Assembly: GCA_046316615.1 (NCBI GenBank)
Contig: JBKDAN010000030.1
Coordinates: forward strand, 13,484-77,483
Length of the DNA stretch: 64,000 nt
Direction: 5' to 3'
Source of the DNA: BJHL01 sp040378885
GTDB lineage: Bacteria > Planctomycetota > Phycisphaerae > Phycisphaerales > UBA1924
The notes below the pieces were generated by a model. That model was not told the DNA's origin. It was given only the letters and a program-made list of their open reading frames with translations, and did no database searches. Numbering within the stretch: position 1 is the stretch's first letter; every line of letters starts with the position of its first letter. Below, one piece after another: positions 45,496 through 55,414 of this stretch. The position numbers were made by a program, and so were the translations under genes.

Positions 45496-46263
45496 ATGCT
45501 CCGCCGCGCCTTCACCCTCATTGAACTGCTCGTCGTCATCGCGATCATCGCGCTGCTCATCGGCATCCTCATTCCCGCCTTGGGCTCCGCTCGCCTCGCT
45601 GCCCGCACCACCGTCTGCGGCTCACGCCTCCAGCAGATCGGCGTCGGCCTCCAGATGTACTGGAACGACTTCGACCGCCAGATGCCCCAAGCCAAAGGCC
45701 CCCTGCCCCAGGGTGGCGAAGACGTCATTGGCTCCCTCTTCGCGGGCAAAAAGGGCCAACTCCCCTTCTACGGCATTGACCAGATCGGCGCCGAACGCCG
45801 CCCCCTCAATCGCTATCTGAACAGCAACCCCGTCCCGCCCGACGCCGAAGACGGCATCGCGCCCATGGAAGCCTTCCGCAGCCCCGTCGACAAAGGCGCA
45901 GCCAACACAGGCGTGCCCATCCCGGGCCTCGATCGCACCGACTCCATGTACGACCTCGTTGGCAGCTCCTACACCCTCAACGACCATGTCGTGAGCGACG
46001 AAACCGCCGCCACCCTCGTCCCGCGCGGCGGCGGAAAAATGCCCATCGTCCGCAATCCCAGCAAGACCTGGGCCGTCGGCACCCACCCCATCTACAACTT
46101 CGACTCCCCCGACGCGACCGACCGCGGCATGCAGTGGTTCGTCAAAAATCAAACGCAGGCCAACCTGCTCTACGTCGACCTCCACGTCAAACTGCGCGTC
46201 ACCGTCGACCCCACGCTCAATCTCAAGAACCCCGAAACCCCCGACTACACCTTCCTGCCGTGA
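45496..46263 (+). CDS. type II secretion/pilin-like prepilin protein
   Basis: 255 residues from the ATG at 45496; upstream open frame is antisense to the channel gene. A three-to-five-residue basic leader precedes AFTLIELLVVIAIIALLIGI, almost identical to the prepilin at 39730. The globular part has DRGMQWFVKNQTQANLLYVD near the end, where the H-X9-DG signature is degenerate. No Shine-Dalgarno sequence is seen; TACCTT ends five bases before ATG. It is transcribed divergently from the channel gene. Confidence 0.85.
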   Translation: MLRRAFTLIELLVVIAIIALLIGILIPALGSARLAARTTVCGSRLQQIGVGLQMYWNDFDRQMPQAKGPLPQGGEDVIGSLFAGKKGQLPFYGIDQIGAERRPLNRYLNSNPVPPDAEDGIAPMEAFRSPVDKGAANTGVPIPGLDRTDSMYDLVGSSYTLNDHVVSDETAATLVPRGGGKMPIVRNPSKTWAVGTHPIYNFDSPDATDRGMQWFVKNQTQANLLYVDLHVKLRVTVDPTLNLKNPETPDYTFLP

Positions 46264-46313
46264 GCACCTTCACATCCCGGTGTGATGCTTGACGGTTGCC
46301 CAGAGCATCGCGC

Positions 46314-47570
46314 TCACGTCGGCTGCGGCGCAGGCACGGGTGGCAAAGTCCCGGGAGGCAATGTCCCAGGCGGCACAATCCCAGGCGGCAACGTCGGAAT
46401 CTTGATCGGCTCTTCACCAGGCAGCGGATCCTCACTCGGATTCGTCGGCTGCGGCGCAGGCACGGGCACAACCGGCAACGCAGGCGCCGGCTGAGCCGGT
46501 TGTGGCGCTGGCTGCACAGGCTGCGTCGGCTGCGGCGCGGGGCTCGCAGGCTGCTCAGGCAACCCCTGTGTCGGCGGAATCGCCACAGTCTCCGTGTTCA
46601 CCGCCTCCGGTGCAACCGGCACTGGATCAGTCCCATCTGCGTTCGTCGTCCACTTGCCGCCGCGAAAGTACCCCTTGCTCGCATCGATGTTGTACAGCCG
46701 CGCCACACTCGCAACGTCGAGCAGTTGCAGCGGCTCGCCGCCATCCATCACAATCTGCCGGCTCCATTCGCTCTCATCACCGCGCAGCAGAAACAACTCC
46801 GCCCGCAATGTCGCAACATACTCCTCGAGTCCCAGCACCGGACCAGGCATGCCCTTGCACGTGCCGCACAAGCGCCGTTCATTCCCGCGCCGCGTCAGCA
46901 GGGCATTGCTGCACTCAGGGCAAGGCCACCCACGCGCCGTTCGTTCAATCCAATCTCGCCCGCCCATGAGCCCCATCTGCTCGAGCATCGGTGATGTCGC
47001 ATCCGCCCGCGTCGATACTTCAGGTCGCCGCAGAGCCTGCCGCACAAACTGCCCCAATCCGCTACGTGCATTGCCAATCGCAACCGCAATCTGATAATCC
47101 GTCGATCCCGCGTTGGTCGCTTGCCGCGCCTCATTCCACGCCGCCGGCGCAAGCCGCGGCTCCAGCCACTTCGCCAAACCCCGCAAGGCCCGCCGCGTCG
47201 CCGGATCACTCGATCCATCCGCCAGCGCCAGTGCCGCACTGCTCGCCGTCGCCGTATCACCCGACGCATGCCCAAACGTCACCGCGCGTGCCAGCAGTTC
47301 CGTCGCAAAGCGCACCACCACCGGATCGGTCGCTCCGTCCAGCATCTCCTCCGCCAGCAGCAAATACATCTCCGGCGCATCAGGCGACAACGCCGCCATC
47401 CGCTCGCGCCACGCATCGAGCCCAGTCACCTGCGGCACAGCGGGCTCCGCTGCACGCGCCTTGACCGCACCCTCATCAAGCGGCACATCACTCACCCCCT
47501 GCGCATGCACACCGCAGCACGCACCCGCGAGCGTCACCAGCGCAAGAGCCCACACCGCACGCTCGCTCAC
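46314..47570 (-). CDS. exported zinc-ribbon protein with Pro-rich tail (fifth gene of the VWA operon)
   Basis: 418 residues from a GTG at 47570 with AAGGAGG upstream and a GTGA overlap with the preceding stop. The signal peptide ends near GVHA. Residues about 50-230 are helical and repeat-like. A four-Cys zinc ribbon (CPECSNALLT, then CGTC) lies near 235-265. The last 110 residues are rich in Pro, Ala, Gln and Thr, including runs of PPGT. Function unknown. It is the last gene of the five-gene minus-strand operon. Confidence 0.75.
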   Translation of the reverse strand: MSERAVWALALVTLAGACCGVHAQGVSDVPLDEGAVKARAAEPAVPQVTGLDAWRERMAALSPDAPEMYLLLAEEMLDGATDPVVVRFATELLARAVTFGHASGDTATASSAALALADGSSDPATRRALRGLAKWLEPRLAPAAWNEARQATNAGSTDYQIAVAIGNARSGLGQFVRQALRRPEVSTRADATSPMLEQMGLMGGRDWIERTARGWPCPECSNALLTRRGNERRLCGTCKGMPGPVLGLEEYVATLRAELFLLRGDESEWSRQIVMDGGEPLQLLDVASVARLYNIDASKGYFRGGKWTTNADGTDPVPVAPEAVNTETVAIPPTQGLPEQPASPAPQPTQPVQPAPQPAQPAPALPVVPVPAPQPTNPSEDPLPGEEPIKIPTLPPGIVPPGTLPPGTLPPVPAPQPT

Positions 47571-50317
47571 GATGCCTCCTTCATGCGCAGCACCCACAGC
47601 CGCGCCTGCATCCGTTCCGACAGTTCCATCTGTCGCACCACATGCGAAGCCTGCGCCATCTCGCGCCGCCACTGCGTCAAGAGCGTGTCCACCTGCTCGC
47701 TCGTGCCGGGCCGCTCGCTCGTCACCGCAACCGCCAGCAGTTCAACCAGTCCCGACGAGTACGCGACAAACAACTGCGGCGCGCCCTCGGCAGATCGCAC
47801 ACGCTCGCGCGTCATCGTGCGCACGTTGGTCACCAGCGCCGTGCGCCCGCGCATGCGCGTCGCCGCCTGCGCATCGAGCGTCTGTTCGTCATACGCCCGG
47901 GCCATCGCGTCCACCGTGCCGACACTCGCGCTCGGAGGCTTTGCCAATCGCTGCTGATACAGCGTGCCCAGCAGTTCTTCCACCGACGTCAAATCACTCA
48001 GCGTGCCGTCATCCACGTGGCTCAGCATCTTCCACACCAGCGCACGACGCACTTCCACGCGCCACATCGGGCTGCGCGTGTTGGGCAGCAGCCAGCCCGT
48101 CGCCCCCTGCACGAGCTGCGAAGCCTCACGCGTGGGCGGCATGAACGGCGCGAAATCCAGCATCGCCGCCGTCACAACCGGCTTCCCGAGCGATGACGCA
48201 ATCGCTCGCCGCGCCTGAATGCGAACTTCCTGCGTCGGTCCCCGCATCGCATCCACCACCAGCAGCTTCGCATCAAGGGGCGTCACTTCGCTGCTGAAAG
48301 TCCGCAACAAATCCCGCCGCCGCAGCATGTCGGGCCCCGCACGCAAGTAGTCGAGCGCCCACTGCGAACTACCGCGTGCATGAAGCTGCGCCAGCACCTC
48401 CGCAGTCGAAGGCCCATTGCCGCTGCGCGTCCCCATCGTCAGCGCGCCAAGCCCCGCTTCACCACGCCACACGCGCGTCGCGGCCGTGTTCAGCGATGCA
48501 AACCGCACCGTCTCACGCATCGAGTCGCTCACTCCGCTCGCGACTGGAGCTCCCAGCGCCCCCTCCGCTTCCTGCAGCCACGCCAGCGCCAAGTCGCGCC
48601 GCGCCCCTGCCGACTGCGTCTGCCACAGGTTCGCAAATCGATCCCGCAAGTCCAGCCGATCCTGATCACTCGCCCCGGGCGACAACGCAAACGTCCGATC
48701 CGCCGTCGCCTCCGCCTTCATCGCGACAACGGCCGTCAAAACCGCGGCATCCGCCGACGAAATATCGCTCCGCCCCAGCCACACCACCAGCGCGCCGCGG
48801 GCCCCGCGCTGCGCCGACCAGTCCAGCGCACTCGCCAGCGTCTGCACACCCGCAAGCACACGCGCATCCTGCGTGGGCTCCTTGCCCGCCGTCATCAGGT
48901 GGTCCAGCGTCGTAAGCAGCACCGCTTCCTGCCGCTCCACTTCTGGCGTCGCCGCTCGCACGCACGCAACCAGCGTCTTCCACGCTTCATCCGCAGGCAG
49001 CTTGGGCGTTTGCTTGCCACTTTCCGAGAGCAATCGCCCCACGCTGCCGGTCGCATCAAACAAGTTCTCCGCCCACGGTCCCCGCGTCGCGCTCTCCGCA
49101 ACCAGCCCCTGCTCCACCGCCGCACGCAGCGACCGACGCGCACTCGCGGGCAGATCACGTTCCACCTGCAACCGCGCCAAGAGCGAACGCGCGAACACCG
49201 CCTGCGCCGTGCGCCCCGTCGACTGATCCAGCGCATCCCGCGTCGGATCAGCCATGTCCATCAGCGCATCCAGCACATCCAAGAGCGCCGCCTCGTCATG
49301 CTGCACGGCGTACATCGCATCAACAAACGCATCACCGCCCGCAACCAGGTAGTCACGCGGCATCGTGTGCCACAACTCACCCATGTCACCCGTCGCGGAG
49401 ATGATCATCTCCGCCCCGCCACGAGCATTGTCCCGAGCAGTCTTCGCTCCATCCCGCAGCGCAGTCACCAGTTCTTCCGCACTGCGCACAGGTCGTGTAA
49501 CACTCACCGGCGCAGCGTCCGCGGGCTTGGCATCAACCAACGGCGCGTCAGGTGTCGCGTTCGCGGGCGTCTTCGCGCCCTCAGGCGTCGTCACGGCAAC
49601 AGGCGTTGCAGGCTTCTTCGTAAAGATGATCCGCAGCCCGTATCCCACGCCAGCCAGCAGCACCAATCCTGCCACAATGCCGCCCGCGGCCATCAGGATC
49701 AACCGCTTCGTCGGGTCTTCCGTCTCAACCCGCCGAATCCCCTCCGTCGCCACCTCATCCGCATCGACTTCTCGCCGCGCCGCAGTCTCGCGCACCGGCG
49801 CCGCCGTGCCCACCCGCGCTCGGGGCGCACGCTCCGCCTCCGCCGCCGCCCCAACAAGTTGAGGCAGCCGTGTCAGCACATTCGTCAGTTCATCACCCGC
49901 AACACCCATCCCCGCCGCGGTCTGTCGAATCAACTTCAGCGACATCGCGTTCATCCCGCCATGCATCGCCAGAATGTTGACCGCCGCCCGCTCAAACTCG
50001 CTCATGGGCGGCATCTCACGCGTCACCGCCGCCGGGGTCGGCTCGCTCGCAAGAGTCGATCCCAACAGCCTTGCCGCCGCTGCATGCAACATCACGCGAG
50101 CCTGGGCCGCCTCCTTGCTGCCCGCCTCCGGATGCTGCGCCACCCGCGCAAGCTGCGATCGCAGCGCCGTCAGCACGTTGTCACGCGTCGCCGTGCCCGG
50201 CGCAACACCCAGCAACGTGTACTCCGTCGCCTCGCTCCCGCGCACACCCAAAAACTTCTGCGCCGGATCCGGCTCGGGCACGCCCGACCCCGCCGACAGC
50301 TCGATCGGTTCGCTCAT
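47567..50317 (-). CDS. large single-pass membrane protein with J-like N-terminal motif (fourth gene of the VWA operon)
   Basis: 916 residues. Residues about 15-95 contain KFLGVRGSEATEYTLLGVAP and a helical stretch ending in ARLLG. This resembles the YRLLGI-type J-domain-like module of other planctomycete proteins. A second helical region follows. One membrane segment lies near 207-228 (LILMAAGGIVAGLVLLAGVG). The rest, 600 residues or more, is rich in Ala and Leu and helical, with no recognised domain, and is probably periplasmic. It overlaps its neighbours by four bases on both sides. Function unknown. Confidence 0.75.
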   Translation of the reverse strand: MSEPIELSAGSGVPEPDPAQKFLGVRGSEATEYTLLGVAPGTATRDNVLTALRSQLARVAQHPEAGSKEAAQARVMLHAAAARLLGSTLASEPTPAAVTREMPPMSEFERAAVNILAMHGGMNAMSLKLIRQTAAGMGVAGDELTNVLTRLPQLVGAAAEAERAPRARVGTAAPVRETAARREVDADEVATEGIRRVETEDPTKRLILMAAGGIVAGLVLLAGVGYGLRIIFTKKPATPVAVTTPEGAKTPANATPDAPLVDAKPADAAPVSVTRPVRSAEELVTALRDGAKTARDNARGGAEMIISATGDMGELWHTMPRDYLVAGGDAFVDAMYAVQHDEAALLDVLDALMDMADPTRDALDQSTGRTAQAVFARSLLARLQVERDLPASARRSLRAAVEQGLVAESATRGPWAENLFDATGSVGRLLSESGKQTPKLPADEAWKTLVACVRAATPEVERQEAVLLTTLDHLMTAGKEPTQDARVLAGVQTLASALDWSAQRGARGALVVWLGRSDISSADAAVLTAVVAMKAEATADRTFALSPGASDQDRLDLRDRFANLWQTQSAGARRDLALAWLQEAEGALGAPVASGVSDSMRETVRFASLNTAATRVWRGEAGLGALTMGTRSGNGPSTAEVLAQLHARGSSQWALDYLRAGPDMLRRRDLLRTFSSEVTPLDAKLLVVDAMRGPTQEVRIQARRAIASSLGKPVVTAAMLDFAPFMPPTREASQLVQGATGWLLPNTRSPMWRVEVRRALVWKMLSHVDDGTLSDLTSVEELLGTLYQQRLAKPPSASVGTVDAMARAYDEQTLDAQAATRMRGRTALVTNVRTMTRERVRSAEGAPQLFVAYSSGLVELLAVAVTSERPGTSEQVDTLLTQWRREMAQASHVVRQMELSERMQARLWVLRMKEAS

Positions 50318-53013
50318 CGCGCACCTCCCGTAGGCTTGGGCGTCGCCGGCGTTATCCGCGGCATGCGCAGGGCGAGTGCATCAAGCTTCTGCCCCCAGGG
50401 CTCGGGCGCAGCCTGCGGATACAGCAGTTTGTACTGCTCATACGCCGTCGCCGCACCCGCCGGATCAGTCTGCAGCAGCAGTCGCAGCGACTGATACCGC
50501 GCCTCATACCACTCTGGCGATGCAGGCTCCAGCGACGCAAGCAACTGGTTCCACGCGTCCAGAGCGCCGGTTTCATTCGCCGCCGCTTCGCGCATCGTCG
50601 CAAGCCTGCGCAGCGTACTCGCTGCTCGCACGCCCGCCTTCGCCTGCTCTTCATCGACACTGATCGCCAGCATCAGCATCTGCCGATCTTGCACGCCCGA
50701 CCACAACGCCGCCGCCGCGCTCGCGACTTGCTCACGCACCGCCGGCGCATTGCCCGCGCCTTTCAGTTGCGCCAGCAGCGCTGACCCATGTCGCACCACA
50801 TCGCGCGCCGCCTCAAGGTCACCCTCGCGCGTCTTCCAGCGCTCCAGTGATGTCGCATACATCAGTTGGCTCGCCGCCGTCGCAAACGGTCCTGCCATCC
50901 CGCGCAGCTGATCCGCCATCTGCGCCGCTGTCGCCATCTCGCGCTGGGCAACCGCAATCTGCAGCCGCCTGTACAGCACTTCCCCCTCAATCTCCCGCGT
51001 GTCCAGCGTGAAGCGCGTCACCAGTCGATCCAGCGTCGCCAAAGCTGCCTGCGCCCGCGTCACATCAGGCGACGGCTGACTCAGAAACACATCCGCCAAC
51101 TGCCGCGCTCGCAGCGTCGCCGCCATTGCCGCTTCTGTCCCTTGCTGCCCGCTCAACTCCAGCGCCTGCGCGAATTCCTCGCTCAGGAGCGGCTCTGCAA
51201 CCTCAATAAATCGCAGCGCGGCAAAACCACGCTGCATGGGCTGCGCCCGCCGAAACTGCTGATACAGAATGCGCGATGCCTGCTTCCGCGCCGCCAGGTA
51301 CAGCGGCTGCTGAGGCGTTACCGCCAGCAGAATCTCCAGAGCCTGCTGCTCATCAATCCCTTCCGCCTGCACCTGCCGCAGCAGCAGCCGCGTTGCATTC
51401 TGTGAGTGCGGAAACGCCCGGATGTACACCGCCGCCAGTTGGTCACGTCGCTGCCGCTGCGATGCCTGCCCCGCTTCCACCGCAGCATCCAGCGCCACGA
51501 TCGCAAACCATAACGCATCCTGCTTGATGTCCGCCGTCGCCTTGGGCTCCGCCTGCGCTTTCTCGAACATCTCCGCCGCAGGCAGCAGATCGCCGGCGTA
51601 ATACAACGAAAGTCCCTTGCGCAGCATCACCCGCGCTGGCTCTGCATCAAACTGCGCAGCATCACTCGCGTTCAGTGCCGCATCAAATAATCCCGCTGCG
51701 TCGCGATACGCATTCACCACGCTCGCACTCGTCGCAGGGCTCTCGTCATCCTTGTCCACCGTGCGATGCAGCTCACGCGCCTTGTCGTAGCTCAACATGC
51801 CGCGCACATATGCCGTTACAAACCCTGCATCGCCCAGCGGCAGCGTTCCAAATCGTTGCACCAGATCAACAATCTGCGCAAGTTCCCCGCGTGCAATCAA
51901 GTCGGCCAGTCCCTGCTGCGCCAAGCCCTGCACCAGCCCGCGAAAGTCCGCTCGAAAGTCCGGCTCGCGCAGCGCCTGCAACGTCAGCATCGCCAGCAGC
52001 CGCGCATCCGCCACGCTCAGCGGCGTGGGCCGCCCGTCGCTACCGATGCTCCGCGTTCGCCGCACCATCGCTTCCACGTTGTTCCACCGCTGCCCCATCG
52101 ACAGCACAATCAGCCGCCGCGAGAACAACTGCTTCTCCACCGTGTCAGGCAGATCTTCCGCCAGATTCAGTTGATCCAGCCACCGCGTCGCGTTGTCAAA
52201 GTCGTTCTGCGCCGCCAGGCACAGCGCAACACCCATGCAGCTGCGCGCCACGTGTTCAAACTTCAGCGTCGACTTAGGCAACCGTTCCAGACTCGGCGCG
52301 CTGTTGTTAGACGCATTCAAGATCACGCCAAACGCCACCAACGCCTCTTGCAAACCAGCGTCGCTATCTGTCAGCAGCGACAGGTAGTACCGGCTCCACG
52401 CTTCGTAATACGCCGCAAGCGACCGCACGCGGCGTGCATCCGTCAGCGCCGCACGCAGAATCGGCTCTTCATCCGTCGACGCATTCTTCTCGCGCGCCTC
52501 AAGCCCCGTCACCTCGCGCGAGAGTCGCTCTCGCACCAGATTGAACTGTGGCGTCACATCGTTGAGAATGCGAACCGCTTCGAGCTTCTCTTCTTCGCTC
52601 GCCAGCCCCAGCCGAAAGCGCTCCGCCATCTCCTCCGCCCGCAAATACGTCGCTTTCGCCAGATCAATCCGCAGTTCCGCTCCATCCGCCTCCGGAAATT
52701 CCGTCAGCAGCGCACGCGACAGCGTCTCAATCTCACGCCGCGAGTCCGCATCGCGCGCCTCGCCCAGCATCTTCGTGTACAACCGCGCCAGTTCATTCGC
52801 CGCAACGCCGCGTTCCTCAGGCTTCGCCGCCGCCAGCTTCTGTCGCAGGTGCGCCGCCAGCACATCCGTCAACCCCAGATCCGCGATGTACGCCTCCAGC
52901 GTCTCATTCGCGTCTTCCTGCAGCGGCTCAATCTCCTGCTGCGCATGCCCCGCCTGCGCCAGCAACATCGCCGCTGTCACCACCATCACACCGCGCGAGA
53001 AAGTCCTGCTCAT
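50314..53013 (-). CDS. exported large helical-repeat (TPR-like) protein (third gene of the VWA operon)
   Basis: 899 residues. The signal peptide ends at GHAQ near residue 25. The mature protein is almost all helical with repeated helix pairs of TPR character (for instance GVALCLAAQNDFDNATRWLDQLN and GLSLYYAGDLLPAAEMFEKAQ). It ends in a Lys/Pro-rich segment. It probably acts as a periplasmic scaffold. It starts with an ATGA overlap with the 384-residue gene and ends with an ATGA overlap into the 916-residue gene. Confidence 0.75.
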   Translation of the reverse strand: MSRTFSRGVMVVTAAMLLAQAGHAQQEIEPLQEDANETLEAYIADLGLTDVLAAHLRQKLAAAKPEERGVAANELARLYTKMLGEARDADSRREIETLSRALLTEFPEADGAELRIDLAKATYLRAEEMAERFRLGLASEEEKLEAVRILNDVTPQFNLVRERLSREVTGLEAREKNASTDEEPILRAALTDARRVRSLAAYYEAWSRYYLSLLTDSDAGLQEALVAFGVILNASNNSAPSLERLPKSTLKFEHVARSCMGVALCLAAQNDFDNATRWLDQLNLAEDLPDTVEKQLFSRRLIVLSMGQRWNNVEAMVRRTRSIGSDGRPTPLSVADARLLAMLTLQALREPDFRADFRGLVQGLAQQGLADLIARGELAQIVDLVQRFGTLPLGDAGFVTAYVRGMLSYDKARELHRTVDKDDESPATSASVVNAYRDAAGLFDAALNASDAAQFDAEPARVMLRKGLSLYYAGDLLPAAEMFEKAQAEPKATADIKQDALWFAIVALDAAVEAGQASQRQRRDQLAAVYIRAFPHSQNATRLLLRQVQAEGIDEQQALEILLAVTPQQPLYLAARKQASRILYQQFRRAQPMQRGFAALRFIEVAEPLLSEEFAQALELSGQQGTEAAMAATLRARQLADVFLSQPSPDVTRAQAALATLDRLVTRFTLDTREIEGEVLYRRLQIAVAQREMATAAQMADQLRGMAGPFATAASQLMYATSLERWKTREGDLEAARDVVRHGSALLAQLKGAGNAPAVREQVASAAAALWSGVQDRQMLMLAISVDEEQAKAGVRAASTLRRLATMREAAANETGALDAWNQLLASLEPASPEWYEARYQSLRLLLQTDPAGAATAYEQYKLLYPQAAPEPWGQKLDALALRMPRITPATPKPTGGAR

Positions 53014-54164
53014 CGCTCACCTCCCGCGCTCCCGCTTTCACCGCTCCGCACCGCTCGCAATCCCTCCCAGCTCAACGCCGGATGCCCCGGATACTCGCGC
53101 TGCAAACGCGACAACACCGCCCGCGCCGTCTCCACGTTCCCTTCACGTCCCAACGCCGCGCTCACTTCCGCCAGCGCGACACCCGCCAAGAACGGATGCG
53201 CATCCGCCAGTCGCGCAGGCACGTGCAGCAACATCGCCATGCCCAGTCGGCGCTCTTCGGCTTCCTTGCTCGCGATCATCAGCCGCCCCAGCGAAACTCG
53301 CACCCATGCCTCCTGCCAGCGAGGCGACTCATTGGTCACCAGCCGCCGTTCTAGGTTCGCCCGCGCTTTCACTCTCGCCGCATCATCGCCCACACGCGCC
53401 GCGACCACATCCCACGTGAGCGCAAGCGCCACATCACCATCATCCCGCGCTGGCAACGTCACCTGTCGTCCCAGCTCAAAGTCCGCCGCCGATGCGTACA
53501 TCACCAGCAGCTTGTCCGCCCGTGTCTCCGCCGTGCGAGGCATCGCCTGCGCCACAATCTGTAGCGATGGCGTCGGCAGAAAAATCGGCGCAAGCTGCGG
53601 CGCAAGCCCCGTCCCGCCATCGATGATCGCCGTGTTGCGCAGCTCATCACCCGCCTTGGTGCGCCCCGCAAACGTCACTTCCCCCTCACCCGCTCGCACC
53701 ACGCCAGCCCACGCAACCACCGCCGCCGACTGCGCCTGCCGACTCACCCTGCATCGCAGCACGCCCGACCACACCATCGCCGCAAGCGGCCCGCGTCGCC
53801 CCACAAACGCATCAAGATGCTTCTCCAGCAGAGCCTCAGCCCCCAGCGCATCGCCGCGTTCCAGTCGCACCCGTGCCCGCCACAGGTCCGTCGCCATCAC
53901 GCGATACGGCTCCGCCCGCTCACTCCAGTTTCCCTTCACACTCGCGATGCGATCCCACGTTACCAGCTGCGTTGCAGCGCTTTCATTCTCACCATCCACC
54001 AGCACCACGCCGTCCGCAGTGACCTCGCGTACCAGCATCGCCGGCGGCGTCGCTCCATCGCGCAGCACCAGGCTCGCGTTCGCCGTCTGCCCGTGCGCGC
54101 TCCCCGCCGCGCTCGCCAGCGTCGCGCTCAACATCAACACGATGACGCGTCCTGCATGTTTCAT
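53010..54164 (-). CDS. exported protein of unknown function (second gene of the VWA operon)
   Basis: 384 residues. The signal peptide ends at SAHG near residue 25. A short beta region follows (ASLVLRDGATPPAMLVREV to VLVDGENES). A helical part then has TPR-like features in its C-terminal half (GRLMIASKEAEERRLGMAML, ALAEVSAALGREGNVETARA). The ATG overlaps the VWA gene stop by one base (TGATG), so translation is coupled. Function unknown. Confidence 0.75.
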   Translation of the reverse strand: MKHAGRVIVLMLSATLASAAGSAHGQTANASLVLRDGATPPAMLVREVTADGVVLVDGENESAATQLVTWDRIASVKGNWSERAEPYRVMATDLWRARVRLERGDALGAEALLEKHLDAFVGRRGPLAAMVWSGVLRCRVSRQAQSAAVVAWAGVVRAGEGEVTFAGRTKAGDELRNTAIIDGGTGLAPQLAPIFLPTPSLQIVAQAMPRTAETRADKLLVMYASAADFELGRQVTLPARDDGDVALALTWDVVAARVGDDAARVKARANLERRLVTNESPRWQEAWVRVSLGRLMIASKEAEERRLGMAMLLHVPARLADAHPFLAGVALAEVSAALGREGNVETARAVLSRLQREYPGHPALSWEGLRAVRSGESGSAGGER

Positions 54165-55198
54165 CAGCGAATGAACGTGTACGTTCCCTTCGTCATCGAC
54201 GCGATGCGCTGCAGCAGCTTGCCGCCCACATCATCACCAAAGCAGATGCAATGCACAGGCACGCCGCCCGCACTGCGACTCAAAATTGCCACACGCTCGA
54301 CGACCGTCTCTTCAAACTGCCCGTCCGTCATGAAGTAGATCGCATCGGGCTTGGGGCGAATCGAAAACACCGTGTCAAAGCCCGGCATCGGATTGGTCGA
54401 AGGCCCCATCTCAATCTCATCCGTCTCCGCCAGCACGCGCCGCCGCATCGCTGGACTCGCCTCGCGCCACTCCAGCTTCGTGCCCAGAACCGTCGACTTA
54501 TCAGAAAACGTCACGATCACAAACTCCGCCGTCTCCGCCATGTTGTCCACGGTCGCGCGCAGCTCCTGCTTCAGCCGACCAATGCGATCATCCTGCTCCA
54601 TCGACTGCGAAACGTCCACGACAAACGCAAAGCGATTGCCGCTCGCTTCAACGCCAAAGAAGCTCGCCCCACCGCCCCCACCACCGCCGCCACCCAGGCC
54701 CCCGCCAATCGAGATATCTCCGCCTCCCGACAGCGAGCCACCCAACCCGCCCAGTTCCGTCCCCGCCCCCTCGCCCCCGTCACTCGCTCCCGGATCACCG
54801 CTCCCCGCTGTCGACATCGACAGCTCCATGCTCCCCCCGCCCACATCCTCAGGCACCGCAGGGAGCGAAGGTCCAGCCGCTGCGTCAGGCATGTCACTTA
54901 AAGGCCCAGCCGCGCCCAGCGCCATCTCCACAGGCTGACCGCCCGTGCCCGCGCCGCGCCCGCCAAGGTCCCCCTTCATCGTGATAAATGCCGCAACCAC
55001 CCCGCCACTGATGTGCACCGCCAGACTGATGACCAGCGCGAGCACGGTCACACTCGTGCCCCACTTCATCACCACCTGCCACAACGATGGCGGCAGCACA
55101 TCGTCCCGGTCGTTATCAGGTTGCGGCGGAAGCCCCGAGTCGTCTTTTTTTCGCCAGAATGGTTTCACATCGCGTTCCACGCTGAAAGTGCCAAGCAC
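54164..55198 (-). CDS. membrane-anchored von Willebrand factor A domain protein (first gene of the VWA operon)
   Basis: 344 residues from a GTG at 55198; other starts are possible within 30 residues. A cytoplasmic N-terminus of about 40 charged residues precedes one membrane segment (VTVLALVISLAVHISGGVVAAF). A Gly/Ser-rich linker (about 75-190) contains a run of nine Gly. The VWA domain spans about 190-344, with the metal-site motif FVVDVSQSMEQ (DxSxS), TFSDKSTVL and the distal Asp in YFMTDGQF. It probably faces the periplasm and binds a partner through a divalent metal. Confidence 0.88.
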   Translation of the reverse strand: MLGTFSVERDVKPFWRKKDDSGLPPQPDNDRDDVLPPSLWQVVMKWGTSVTVLALVISLAVHISGGVVAAFITMKGDLGGRGAGTGGQPVEMALGAAGPLSDMPDAAAGPSLPAVPEDVGGGSMELSMSTAGSGDPGASDGGEGAGTELGGLGGSLSGGGDISIGGGLGGGGGGGGGASFFGVEASGNRFAFVVDVSQSMEQDDRIGRLKQELRATVDNMAETAEFVIVTFSDKSTVLGTKLEWREASPAMRRRVLAETDEIEMGPSTNPMPGFDTVFSIRPKPDAIYFMTDGQFEETVVERVAILSRSAGGVPVHCICFGDDVGGKLLQRIASMTKGTYTFIR

Positions 55199-55414
55199 CC
55201 GCTCGCACGCCTCGCATCCCTGCCAGGCATGCTCAGTTTACACGATACCGACAACCCGTGCCGCCGGTTGCACCCCTCGCACCCATTGTGCTTGCCTCGC
55301 CCACTCCCACCCGGCATGTGTACAGTCGCCCCAACCCTTTCTTCGTCCAAACTACCCCTTACGTTCCCCTTTCCGCGCCTTTCCCGCTCCCAGTCCCCCC
55401 ATTCCCTTCCCCCC

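Noticed and set aside
48380..50494. A 704-residue plus-strand ORF rich in Arg and Gln opposite the VWA operon
   Set aside because: It is antisense to the coupled operon, whose genes have signal peptides, Shine-Dalgarno support and tidy overlaps.
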